Shown in pieces: positions 1-9,613 of a DNA stretch of 64,000 nucleotides. Source of the stretch: Cladorhizidae sp. MBARI D1340-BT2 (Eukaryota; Porifera; Demospongiae; Poecilosclerida; Cladorhizidae); NCBI GenBank assembly GCA_028752905.1, contig JAQNBH010000007.1, positions 46,203,145 to 46,267,144 of the forward strand, given 5' to 3'. The notes below the pieces were generated by a model. It was not told the origin of the DNA, ran no database searches, and was given only the letters and a program-made list of their open reading frames with translations. Position numbers and translations under genes: made by a program. Position 1 is the stretch's first letter, and every line of letters begins with the position of its first letter.

Positions 1-77
1 GTCAGCTGAGGCATCAACTTTGTTGCTTGTCTGCAACTTTAACACCAGAGTCACCCAATATAGGGACCACACCTCCA

Positions 78-465
78 ATATATATAATAATACTAATAAT
101 AACTATTATTATTTTTGTTGTTGTCGTTATTATTATTATCATTATTTTTACATATTTATTATTTTATTACTATTATTGTTGTTATTATTATCTATTATTA
201 CTATTATTATTATTATTACTACTACTACTATTACTATTATTATTATTGTTATTATTATTATTATTACTATTACTATCATAACTACGCTATTATTATTGTC
301 ATTATCATTATTATTATTATTACTTTAATCATGAGTATCATTAGTAATAATAGTATAGTATTATCATTATTATTATCATCATCATCATTATTGTTGTTGT
401 TATCACTACTACTACTACTACTACTACTACTATTATTAATTTATTATTATTATTATTATTATTAA

Positions 466-506
<41 letters not shown>

Positions 507-507
507 G
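78..507. repeat. TTA/ATT-type trinucleotide microsatellite
   Basis: This is an almost pure A/T stretch built from ATT, TTA and ACT triplets, with occasional TTG, ATC and TCA interruptions. The last part (about 436-507) is the cleanest run. Several frames stay open through it because triplet expansion creates no stops, giving poly-Leu, poly-Ile or poly-Tyr strings with no domain features. I read these as artefacts. Bases 1-77 are unique sequence in which I see nothing definable, and 508-579 is a short unique spacer before the 46-bp satellite. Confidence 0.9.
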
Positions 508-579
508 TTATCAGAAATTTTCCTCAGAAGATTACGCTTATAACAATAGTTGATAACACAAACCTTCAGCAACACTATT

Positions 580-1511
580 ATAATGCATGTATCTATGTGT
601 GTGTGTATTAAATACATAGGGACATATAATGCATTTATCTATGTGTGTATATTAAATACATAGGGACATATGATGCATGTATCTATGTGTGTGTATATTA
701 AATACATAGGGACATATGATGCATGTATCTATGTGTGTATATTAAATACATAGAGACATATGATGCATGTATCTATGTGTGTGTATATTAAATACATAGG
801 GACATATGATGCATGTATCTATGTGTGTATATTAAATACATAGGGACATATGATGCATGTATCTATGTGTGTGTGTATTAAATACATAGGGACATATGAT
901 GCATGTATCTATGTGTGTGTATATTAAATACATAGGGACATATGATGCATGTATCTATGTGTGTGTATATTAAATACATAGGGACATATGATGCATGTAT
1001 CTATGTGTGTGTGTATTAAATACATAGGGACATATGATGCATGTATCTATGTGTGTGTATATTAAATACATAGGGACATATGATGCATGTATCTATGTGT
1101 GTGTATATTAAATACATAGGGACATATGATGCATGTATCTATGTGTGTGTGTATTAAATACATAGGGACATATGATGCATGTATCTATGTGTGTGTGTAT
1201 TAAATACATAGGGACATATGATGCATGTATCTATGTGTGTATGTATTAAATACATAGGGACATATGATGCATGTATCTATGTGTGTGTATATTAAATACA
1301 TAGGGACATATGATGCATGCATCTATGTGTGTGTATATTAAATACATAGGGACATATGATGCATGCATCTATGTGTGTGTATATTAAATACATAGGGACA
1401 TATGATGCATGCATCTATGTGTGTGTATATTAAATACATAGGGACATATGATGCATGCATCTATGTGTGTGTATATTAAATACATAGGAACATATGATGC
1501 ATGCATCTATG
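580..1511. repeat. 46-bp satellite, left block (about 20 copies)
   Basis: These are head-to-tail copies of a 46-bp unit that contains GGGACATATGATGCATGTAT, then ATCTATGTGTGTGTATATT, then AAATACATA. Unit length varies by 2 bp through gain or loss of a TG, and GTGTATT alternates with GTATATT. The last five or so copies (about 1311-1511) carry a shared GCATGCATCT variant in place of GCATGTATCT, so this sub-group amplified locally. The block is interrupted at 1511 by the LTR element and resumes at 2321. Confidence 0.95.
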
Positions 1512-2320
1512 TGTTTGGGCAAGAAGCCATGAACCAACTATATTAAATGTATGCATCCATGTCTTTCTTCCTTCCCAACCATTCCAGCACATCCAATAGA
1601 TACATCAAACGATTCACACCCATTAACCCTAATCTATTAATCACTCAGTTCAATTAATACTCATTCACGCATCCTTTCTTGTATCTATGCTGTGCAGCAC
1701 TTCTACCATTACCATATATGTACATGTCGTGATTCTCACTCTTTCTTGACCAATCCCTGGCCTCCACTCCATTCTACCCCACCTCTCTCAAATCTAACTA
1801 TTTAAACCTTCCCTCCTTCTCCACTCCTCAGTTCACTCCTCAGTTCACTCCAAGTTCACAATTCTCATTGTGTACCAAACCTATGTTCATCGTCTGCTAC
1901 CAGACTATTCCTTCCACCATTGTGAACTCCGGTAACCATCGTCACCCTATTGTATGCCAGACTTCTACACTTAGTAGAGGTCTATACTATGTACTCACCT
2001 ATTGATTCTTTCTAATCTTAACCTTATTATTTATCACCTATTTAATCTACTTTGAATCTACCTTCCTACCTAATCAACCAGTGCCATCCTAGCCACCAGC
2101 TAGGTAAACCGCCCATCAAAAAGAGCTCCAGAGGGATTTGGAGGAGAAGAGCAATAAGAGAGCAGTTACACGCCCTCAGGCCATCTCACTTCCCAGATCG
2201 GCCTCACCAAGCCGGGAGTTACGTCCCAGGTAAAGGAGCAGTTGCCAATTGCATACCATCCAGACACCTTGGCACAGGGTCGAAGTACTAGCGACTCTCG
2301 AGCATAAGAGAGCCCAAACA
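1512..2320 (+). mobile_element. Solo LTR of an LTR retrotransposon (809 bp)
   Basis: The element begins TGTTTGGGC and ends GCCCAAACA. It therefore has TG...CA termini within a perfect 9-bp inverted repeat, as expected of a long terminal repeat. It is flanked on both sides by CTATG (1507-1511 and 2321-2325), a 5-bp target-site duplication. Deleting the element with one CTATG restores an exact unit of the surrounding 46-bp satellite, so the empty site is known. There is no internal gag-pol, no primer-binding site and no second LTR, which fits recombination between two LTRs. A pyrimidine-rich first half contains TATTTAAA at 1799-1806. A 79-codon open frame at 2052-2291 shows no domain and is probably chance. 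The family is not assigned. 5-bp duplications are usual in Ty3/Gypsy and some other LTR groups. A DNA transposon with short inverted termini is a weaker alternative. Confidence 0.82.
1799..1806 (+). promoter_or_regulatory. TATA-like box in the LTR
   Basis: TATTTAAA lies about 288 bp inside the element, followed by a CT-rich stretch with a duplicated CTCAGTTCACTCC motif near 1826-1850. A TATA box within the first half of an LTR is the usual U3 promoter layout. The role here is inferred from position only. Confidence 0.35.
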
Positions 2321-4221
2321 CTATGTGTGTGTATATTAAATACATAGGGACATATGATGCATGAATCTATGTGTGTGTATATTAAATACATAGGGACATA
2401 TGATGCATGCATCTATGTGTGTGTATATTAAATACATAGGGACATATGATGCATGCATCTATGTGTGTGTATATTAAATACATAGGGACATATGATGCAT
2501 GCATCTATGTGTGTGTATATTAAATACATAGGGACATATGATGCATGCATCTATGTGTGTGTATATTAAATACATAGGGACATATGATGCATGTATCTAT
2601 GTGTGTATATTAAATACATAGGGACATATGATGCATGTATCTATGTGTGTGTATATTAAATACATAGGGACATATGATGCATGTATCTATGTGTGTGTGT
2701 ATTAAATACATAGGGACATATGATGCATGTATCTATGTGTGTGTATATTAAATACATAGGGACATATGATGCAAGTATCTATGTGTGTGTATATTAAATA
2801 CATAGAGACATATGATGCATGTATCTATGTGTGTGTGTATTAAATACATAGGGACATATGATGCATGTATCTATGTGTGTGTGTATTAAATACATAGGGA
2901 CATATGATGCATGTATCTATGTGTGTGTGTATTAAATACATAGGGACATATGATGCATGTATCTATGTGTGTGTATATTAAATACATAGGGACATATGAT
3001 GCATGTATCTATGTGTGTGTATATTAAATACATAGGGACATATGATGCAAGTATCTATGTGTGTGTATATTAAATACATAGGGACATATGATGCATGTAT
3101 CTATGTGTGTGTGTATTAAATACATAGGGACATATGATGCATGTATCTATGTGTGTGTATATTAAATACATAGTGACATATGATGCATGTATCTATGTGT
3201 GTGTATATTAAATACATAGGGACATATGATGCATGCATCTATGTGTGTGTATATTAAATACATAGGGACATATGATGCATGTATCTATGTGTGTGTGTAT
3301 TAAATACATAGGGACATATGATGCATGTATCTATGTGTGTGTATATTAAATACATAGGGACATATGATGCATGTATCTATGTGTGTGTATATTAAATACA
3401 TAGGGACATATGATGCATGTATCTATGTGTGTGTATATTAAATACATAGGGACATATGATGCATGTATCTATGTGTGTGTGTATTAAATACATAGGGACA
3501 TATGATGCATGTATCTATGTGTGTGTATATTAAATACATAGACATATGATGCATGTATCTATGTGTGTGTGTATTAAATACATAGGGACATATGATGCAT
3601 GTATCTATGTGTGTGTATATTAAATACATAGGGACATATGATGCATGTATCTATGTGTGTGTGTATTAAATACATAGTGACATATGATGCATGTATCTAT
3701 GTGTGTGTGTATTAAATACATAGGGACATATGATGCATGTATCTATGTGTGTGTATATTAAATACATAGGGACATATGATGCATGTATCTATGTGTGTGT
3801 GTATTAAATACATAGGGACATATGATGCATGTATCTATGTGTGTGTATATTAAATACATAGGGACATATGATGCATGCATCTATGTGTGTGTATATTAAA
3901 TACATAGGGACATATGATGCATGTATCTATGTGTGTGGGTATTAAATACATAGGGACATATGATGCATGTATCTATGTGTGTGTATATTAAATACATAGG
4001 GACATATGATGCATGTATCTATGTGTGTGTATATTAAATACATAGGGACATATGATGAATGTATCTATGTGTGTGTATATTAAATACATAGGGACATATG
4101 ATGCATGTATCTATGTGTGTGTGTATTAAATACATAGGGACATATGATGCATGTATCTATGTGTGTGTATATTAAATACACAGGGACATATGATGCATGT
4201 ATCTATGTGTGTGTGTGTGTG
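2321..4221. repeat. 46-bp satellite, right block (about 41 copies)
   Basis: This continues the 46-bp satellite in the same orientation and phase as the left block. The first full units (about 2405-2570) carry the same GCATGCATCT variant as the units just left of the LTR. Sporadic changes include GCATGAATCT (about 2361), GCAAGTATCT (about 2772 and 3048), TAGTGACATA (about 3173 and 3676) and a GGG deletion near 3540. The block decays into a TG run and ends at about 4221. Minus-strand open frames here repeat the same 15-16-residue string and are not genes. Confidence 0.95.
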
Positions 4222-5104
4222 CATAATTATGCATTGGGACATGTGTCTCCTTTAGTAATAATTAATATGGTAAAGTTTGACATCTATGATTGGGTAGTTC
4301 TGGAGTTACACTGAGTAACTTCTTGTAAGCGGCTGCTTGACTATGGAATAGAAACAGGACAGAAAAGTGTTAGTAAACCACAACCACTTATAAGAGCCTT
4401 TATAATGAGCACCACTATTATACTGCCTCTGCAATTAATGTTGCTATCATTGCTGTATGAAGGATAGTTTCCTTGAGGCAATATGTCTATTGTGGGGGAA
4501 GACTCGTGGTTTTGTATAATTACGCATGTGTGTCTAAGTTGCTTTGTTGTGGGAGGTGCTGAAGTCTGGGCATATAGTCATGTTCTCAGGAAGATGTCTT
4601 CAGTCTGTGCTCTACTATTGCTATGAGGTGGAGTGATTCATTGCATAGTTGCAGGTGAGTTGTCCTTTTAGCGTAGGGAGACAGGGCATGGGAATAGAAA
4701 TCACTAGCTAGCTAACGGTCCAGCACAATTCACAATACTAGGAGTGATATCTCTATAGCCATGCTGAGAGGGCGTGTTCATGTGTGTTCCATATATCATG
4801 TGAGTTGACCCTTTACCAACTCGGTGAGGGAGTGGCTCACAGAACTACAGGGGGAAATGGGGTTTTCCCTCACCAAGAAAGACATGAACTGAATGGTGTT
4901 TCAGTAGGTAAAGAGTCTGCAGTTGTTTGTGGTCTACACTTATTATTTAATGAAGCATTGTTATCTTGTGAATATGCTGAGTGTGCATGAGAGGGGGAGG
5001 GGAGGACCTAGAGGGGCTGAGTTTCTGATGTCACGTCAACTGTGCCTCGCAGAGTTGTGGCTATCAGCCAACTCTCCCCTGTTTACCCCCCAGAGATTTA
5101 TATT
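4222..5104. other. Unique sequence, no gene assigned
   Basis: This is non-repetitive, moderately AT-rich DNA. Open frames on the plus strand (4784-4990 and 4923-5180) are short and overlap one another. They have no recognisable motif, signal peptide or membrane segment. Isolated splice-like strings occur (for example GCAGGTGAGT near 4651) but do not join into a reading frame I would defend. Confidence 0.6.
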
Positions 5105-5139
5105 GGGGTGGGGGGTGGGGGGGGGGGGGGGGGGTGGGG
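5105..5139 (+). repeat. G-run with an 18-base uninterrupted tract
   Basis: Between 5105 and 5139 the plus strand is all G except for three T residues, with an unbroken run of 18 G at 5117-5134. More than four G-tracts separated by single T loops is a textbook G-quadruplex-forming sequence. The run is also a likely place for length error in sequencing, which would affect any frame crossing it. Confidence 0.85.
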
Positions 5140-5375
5140 CCAAGAGGATACCCCCTCCCTCTCCCATCTCTAATTTTTAAATATTTATTTGTTATCTCCA
5201 GCTCAAACCCTGAACCCTGTACCATGTTAAGGCACTCAAGACAAGACAATGGCCATGTCCTGCTGCACGAATACAGACCATTAACACACACTCAGTTATG
5301 TCATCTGCAAGTGTACTACTTGAACATCAGCTTATAAATTATTTATTTATGTTGCCTTATTTTCAGGTCACTAGT

Positions 5376-5795
5376 AGGAGAGTAGGTCTGTACGGGAGAC
5401 ATGTGGTTGCCTCTGAGTTAGCTCATGGCACCAGTGAGAGAGTAGGTCTGTACTGGAGACATGTGGTTGCCTCTGAGTTAGCTCATGGCACCAGTGAGAG
5501 AGTAGGTCTGTACGGGAGACATGTGGTTGCCTCTGGGTTAGCTCATGGCACCAGTGAGAGAGTAGGTCTGTACTGGAGACATGTGGTTGCCTCTGAGTTA
5601 GCTCATGGCACCAGTGAGAGAGTAGGTCTGTACGGGAGACATGTGGTTGCCTCTGAGTTAGCTCATGGCACCAGTGAGAGAGTAGGTCTGTACGGGAGAC
5701 ATGTGGCTGCCTCTGAGTTAGCTCATGGCACCAGTGAGAGAGTAGGTCTGTACGGGAGACATGTGGTTGCCTCTGAATTAGCTCATGGCACCACT
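5376..5795. repeat. 60-bp minisatellite (7 copies)
   Basis: Seven head-to-tail copies have an exact 60-bp period and differ by single bases such as ACGGGAGAC versus ACTGGAGAC. Because 60 is a multiple of three, any stop-free frame stays open, and a plus-strand frame (5298-5867) reads a 20-residue repeat containing RVGLYGRHVVASELAHG. A good acceptor-like string (CCTTATTTTCAG) ends at 5366 just before the array, so an exon is possible. However, a minus-strand frame of the same array is also stop-free, and the encoded repeat matches no domain I know. I treat it as a minisatellite with unproven coding potential. Confidence 0.85.
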
Positions 5796-6009
5796 TCCCT
5801 CCTCATGCATCACAACTGGTCTTTGAGGCATGATACTGCAAGGTGTGGGTGGGTGTGGTCAAGTTAGTGATGGAGGTTATTATTTTAGTTGCAGGTGTCA
5901 TTAAAGGTCAGAGTTCCATTAGTGGCCGAGGGATGGGAGGGGCAAGGTTAATGGGAGGAAGGTAACGAGAGATGTATAAACCCCTCCCCCCACCCCCTCC
6001 TCTCCCAGT

Positions 6010-6024
6010 GGTAACCCTGGCAAC
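6010..6024 (+). promoter_or_regulatory. Possible RFX half-site pair
   Basis: GGTAACCCTGGCAAC contains two RGYAAC half-sites as direct repeats. RFX proteins bind an imperfect palindrome of such half-sites, so this is only a partial match. Confidence 0.2.
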
Positions 6025-6219
6025 CCTGATGCCACAGCACAGATAATGTTATAGTTATCAGTTTTGGCGGGTTATTTTATCGCAGGTTTGTGTAGTTGAC
6101 ATAATTATTTGCAAACTGCAAGTGCCTCACGGACGACCAGTTGTCGGGTATTGTTGTACCCTCGTCCACCACTGAAGTGTGAGTCGACTTTGATGAACCT
6201 CCATAAACTGTGTATTTCT

Positions 6220-6233
6220 GTTGTCATGGTAAC
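6220..6233 (+). promoter_or_regulatory. Possible RFX X-box
   Basis: GTTGTCATGGTAAC is a near-palindrome that differs by one position from the GTTRCCATGGYAAC form bound by RFX factors. It lies about 200 bp after another pair of half-sites. No supported promoter or gene start is adjacent, so function is speculative. Confidence 0.25.
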
Positions 6234-6558
6234 AGACTACAGCTGGTAATAATGTGACCTATCGCAGGATGAAGGTGTGAGTCACACTCCTGACAGGATC
6301 ACGGTGAGCACATAGAATAATAAGTTTCAAAGAACAGATGTGCAATGACATGCGGAATGGAACTTGAATTTGCTTATAAATTCATTCCAAACAAAAATAT
6401 GTTAGACTGAAGTCAGAGATGTAATGTAGAGACCAAAGCCCATGACATGAGGTCAAGCATTGGAGGCTTTAGTATAGTATAGTTATATCAACACACTTGA
6501 CTCCATGTAAGGTTTGAGAATTCTGTTAGCATGAGCTATTTGGAGGCCCTTCAGGTCA

Positions 6559-6928
6559 TGTGTCTAACACAACATGTGCCCCTAATAATGAGTGTTGGAA
6601 TCAAGGTTAGGGTATGTGCCTAACACAACATGTGCTCCTAATAATGAGTGTTGGAATCAAGGTTAGGGTATGTGCCTAACACAACATGTGCCCCTAATAA
6701 TGAGTGTTGGAATCAAGGTTAGGGTATGTGCCTAACACAACATGTGCCCCTAATAATGAGTGTTGGAATCAAGGTTAGGGTATGTGCCTAACACAACATG
6801 TGCCCCTAATAATGAGTGTTGGAATCAAGGTTAGGGTATGTGCCTAACACAACATGTGCCCCTAATAATGAGTGTTGGAATCAAGGTTAGGGTATGTGCC
6901 TAACACAACATGTGCCCCTAATAATGAG
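6559..6928. repeat. 56-bp minisatellite A (6.6 copies)
   Basis: Six full copies and one partial copy have an exact 56-bp period and contain CCTAACACAACATGTGCCCC and TTGGAATCAAGGTTAGGGTA. Copies are nearly identical (the first has TGTCTAAC, the second GTGCTCC). Each copy holds one TTAGGG, but it is not in tandem and this is not a telomere. The array passes directly into the next minisatellite at TAATGAGGA. Confidence 0.93.
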
Positions 6929-7310
6929 GATAGAGTTGTGCACTGGGCGCGTGCTAGTAAATAATAATCCACTGATGATTATTTTATGAGGACAGAGTTG
7001 TGCACTGGGCGCGTGCTATCACTGGGCGCGTGCTAGTAAATAAAAATCCAGTGATGATTATATTATGAGGATAGAGTTGTGCACTGGGCGCGTGCTAGTA
7101 AATAATAATCCACTGATGATTATATTATGAGGATAGAGTTGTGCACTGGGCGCGTGCCAGTAAATAATAATCCAGTGATGATTATATTATGAGGATAGAG
7201 TTGTGCACTGGGCGCGTGCTAGTAAATAATAATTCAGTGATGATTATTTTATGAGGATAGAGTTGTGCACTGGGCGCGTGCTAGTAATAATCCAGTGATG
7301 ATGACAGAAT
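6927..7310. repeat. 62-bp minisatellite (about 6 copies)
   Basis: The repeat contains GTTGTGCACTGGGCGCGTGC followed by an AT-rich half with AATAATCC and TGATGATTAT. The second copy carries an internal duplication of the ACTGGGCGCGTGCTA part (about 7018-7033). The last copy is shortened and then decays by about 7340. CpG-containing GGCGCG in every copy contrasts with the CpG-free main satellite. Confidence 0.9.
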
Positions 7311-7368
7311 TGTGCACTGCACGTGTGCTAGTTCATAATATTCAGGTGATTATTATTTTATTTGAGGA

Positions 7369-7865
7369 CTGTGTTCTAGTGTGCTCATCTAGAGTGGGAG
7401 TGGACATTGTGTTTGTGGTTGTCTCTGTGTTCTAGTGTGCTCATCTAGAGTGGGAGTGGACATTGTGTTTGTGGTTGTCTCTGTGTTCTAGTGTGCTCAT
7501 CTAGAGTGGGAGTGGACATTGTGTTTGTGGTTGTCTCTGTGTTCTAGTGTGCTCATCTAGAGTGGGAGTGGACATTGTGTTTGTGGTTGTCTCTGCGTTC
7601 TAGTGTGCTCATCTAGAGTGGGAGTGGACATTGTGTTTGTGGTTGTCTCTGTGTTCTAGTGTGCTCATCTAGAGTGGGAGTGGACATTGTGTTTGTGGTT
7701 GTCTCTGTGTTCTAGTGTGCTCATCTAGAGTGGGAGTGGACATTGTGTTTGTGGTTGTCTCTGTGTTCTAGTGTGCTCATCTAGAGTGGGAGTGGACATT
7801 GTGTTTGTGGTTGTCTCTGTGTTCTAGTGTGCTCATCTAGAGTGGGAGAGGGCATTGTGTAGGGT
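7369..7865. repeat. 56-bp minisatellite B (8.8 copies)
   Basis: Eight full copies and one diverged partial copy have an exact 56-bp period. The unit contains TTCTAGTGTGCTCATCTAGA and GGGAGTGGACATTGTGTTTG. It is unrelated in sequence to the other 56-bp repeat at 6559. Copies differ by at most one or two bases, which implies recent expansion. The last copy diverges after GGGAG. Confidence 0.93.
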
Positions 7866-8135
7866 TTTGTTAGTGTGTATCATATGAAGTTAGTTACATA
7901 CACATCTGTATAGTTATACACTGCATAGGTGCATGCATGTAATTAATCACAGTCTACATTATTATATGTGGTAACATTAAAAGTTGAAATATTCATATAT
8001 TTGTTAGGACAACATTAATTAAATACATGTAGGATCACACTAGACACACTCTACAATAACTAGCTACCTCACACACTAATGTTGCTAGCACAAAGCTGAT
8101 CATATTATAATATTTATGCAGCCATGGCTGATTAG
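7866..8135. other. AT-rich unique sequence, probable 3' flank of the receptor gene
   Basis: This unique AT-rich DNA lies directly after the stop codon of the minus-strand receptor gene and so probably holds its 3' untranslated region. A CATAAA string (minus strand, plus positions 8113-8118) lies about 18 nt after the stop. It could be a weak polyadenylation signal. No AATAAA was seen on that strand here. Confidence 0.45.
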
Positions 8136-8938
8136 TTAATTCTCCAGTACGTAGTGGAAAGGTTGAGGGGGCGGCACTTCTGGAGTAGCAGGGCTAGGGC
8201 TGAGGCTAGGTCTAGGGCTGTGGATAGGGCTGAGGCTAGAGCTAGGGCTGAGGCTAGGGCTGTGGCTAGGGCTGTGGCTAGGGCTAGTGCTGTGGCTAGG
8301 GCTAGTGCTGTGGCTAGGGCTGAGGCTAGGGCTGAGGCTAGGGCTAGTGCTGTGGCTAGGGCTAGTGCTGTGGCTGGGCCTGAGGCTAGGGCTGAGGCTA
8401 GGGCTGTGGCTAGGCCTGAGGCTAGGGCTGAGGCTAGGGCTGTGGCTAGGCCTGAGGCTAGGGCTGAGGCTAGGGCTGTGGCTAGGACTAGTGCGGTGGC
8501 TAGGGCTAGGGCTGTGGCTAGGGCTAATGGTAGGGCTAAGGTTAGGAATGTCTATGTCCTCGTAGATTTCCGCATCAGTAAAGTCGTCAATTTCAGGAGC
8601 TTGCATTGGTTGTTGGAAGGGGAGCATCGGTAACTGTCGTTCAGAAGGGGTTATCGGTAGTGGATGAGAGATGGTCATCGGCGAGGGTTGTTGGGAGGGG
8701 CTTGGTGGCGGCGAGGGTTGTATCCAAGGAAGTGTTGGTAGGCGTCCTCGAGAAGATGTTGGTGGAGTTGGCTGTGCAGCTTGTCTGGTCCGGCTACTGT
8801 CCCTTCTCCACCTGCTGTAGGCTGCCAGTGCCCCCACTCCAAGTAGAACACTGAGGCCCAGCCCCAGAAGGAATAAGACCAGCCCCACTAAGACTGTGCC
8901 CAATCCAGATGAAGTCCAGGGCCCCTCATCTGTGCACA
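8136..8938 (-). CDS. Receptor gene, last exon: transmembrane helix and Pro/Ser-rich cytoplasmic tail
   Basis: This is the terminal exon of a type I membrane receptor on the minus strand. It starts after an acceptor (ATGTTTCAG, plus 8939-8947) and ends at TAA (8136-8138). An upstream ATG at 8957 lies in the inferred intron and is not the start. Numbered from that ATG, residues 21-47 form a hydrophobic helix followed by SRWRRDSSRTR, a basic stop-transfer segment. The tail is Pro/Ser-rich. It has RQLPMLP at 107-113, a match to the RxLPxLP SH3 class I ligand, and a related GRLPTLP at 71-77. An acidic patch contains AEIYEDIDIP with a YEDI tyrosine motif (132-135) resembling SH2 ligands. From about 141 to 260 it is SPS[HL]-type repeat, and it ends HYVLEN. 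No enzymatic domain is present, so it would signal by recruiting adaptors or kinases. The architecture is seen; the signalling role is inferred. Confidence 0.82.
8190..8545 (-). repeat. Coding minisatellite encoding the Ser-Pro tail repeat
   Basis: Twelve-base units read on the minus strand as SPSH, SPSL or RPSH tetrapeptides. They are organised in part as a 36-bp unit (SPSLSPSLRPSH) repeated about three times. On the plus strand this is GCTAGGGCTGAGGCTAGGGC-type DNA. Unit lengths are multiples of three, so expansion or contraction changes tail length without breaking the frame. Long plus-strand Ala/Arg/Glu and Leu/Gly frames over the same bases are shadows. Confidence 0.88.
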
Positions 8939-9613
8939 CTGAAACATGTTTGATCATGTCAGAACTTAATCAATGCAGCAAAGGCTTTGGAAAAGGACGA
9001 CATTATATTCCCACAGCCACTTGCAGCCCAGGCCACTCCCAACCCACCACAATGCACAGAGTATGCATGCATAATGTATTTCATAGGAGAGGACTGCATT
9101 TCTCATTAGTCAGATACAGTCTTAATGGGAATAGGTGAGCATAACATTATTCATAGGCCATCACCATAAGTGATGTGCTATGTTTAATGCTAGAACTTCA
9201 GCCATTATCTAATACTTCTCTCAGCTCTTTCTCTCTGTCTCTCTGTCTGTCTTCCTTTGTCCTCAATGGACGCTCACACAGAGGAACCGGGAATGGTGGA
9301 CCAGGGCGGTCTTGGGGTACTCAACCAGGGGAAGAGCACGGGTATGGATTTGTGACTGTAGGACACTCCCCCCTGGCCGGTTCATGCCCCGAAGCTTTAA
9401 AGTCTAATCTCTGGCGGGTACAGGGTCAGCTCTGAAGTGCAATGCAGTTGAAAGTTATAGGAAATGGGAGGGTCTGGTGGAGTCCAAAAAAGGTTGCCAG
9501 CCATACATGCATACCAACCAGACATGTCACACTTACTCCCACTTCAATCAGGGACCAGCGTACCTGATCACATGACCATGTCAGCATTAACAACTCTTAG
9601 CAACAGGCCTCAC
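8939..9613 (-). other. Inferred phase-1 intron (675 bp)
   Basis: On the minus strand the intron opens GTGAGG after CGCAAG and closes with ATGTTTCAG. It joins the stalk exon to the transmembrane exon in phase 1. It contains a CT-rich stretch (9222-9260) and a GC-rich segment listed separately. A second donor-like GTAAGT lies at plus 9531-9536 with no matching exon found. Confidence 0.7.
9222..9440. other. GC-rich segment in intron, unclassified (possible old mobile element)
   Basis: After a CTCTGT-rich tract, about 180 bp of GC-rich sequence differs in composition from the AT-rich flanks. It has a stop-free plus-strand frame (about 9256-9435) containing HGYGFVTVGHSPLAGSCPEA. There is no start codon in context, no recognised domain and no terminal repeats. 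A fragment of a dispersed element or an unrecognised exon is possible. I cannot name it. Confidence 0.3.

Larger units (their letters stand above)
5796..6558. other. Unique sequence with C-rich tract and RFX-like motifs
   Basis: This is non-repetitive sequence between two minisatellites. It contains a C-rich tract near 5981-6006 and two motifs resembling RFX X-boxes, listed separately. Several acceptor-like and donor-like strings are present (for example GCAG near 5894, 6085 and 6267, and a GTGAGC at 6304), but I cannot assemble a supported exon chain. Confidence 0.5.

Noticed and set aside
20..465. Hydrophobic open frames at the window start
   Set aside because: They come from the TTA/ATT microsatellite. 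Three frames are open at once with poly-Leu, poly-Ile and poly-Tyr content.
2052..2291. 79-codon open frame in the LTR
   Set aside because: It has no motif and no homology I recognise, and it lies within a non-coding LTR.
1512..2320. DNA transposon or MITE
   Set aside because: Short inverted termini alone would allow it, but TG...CA ends with an exact 5-bp duplication fit an LTR better. A 10-bp terminal repeat with a 3-bp duplication is possible but less regular.
3438..3629. Minus-strand repeat protein in the 46-bp satellite
   Set aside because: The frame depends on TG-step length changes and one GGG deletion. It is satellite translation with no gene context.
6559..6928. Telomeric repeat (TTAGGG present)
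   Set aside because: TTAGGG occurs once per 56-bp unit and never in tandem, so this is a minisatellite.
8154..8633. Plus-strand Ala/Arg/Glu-rich protein
   Set aside because: It is the antisense shadow of the Ser-Pro repeat in the receptor tail. The minus strand has the transmembrane segment, the acceptor and phase agreement.
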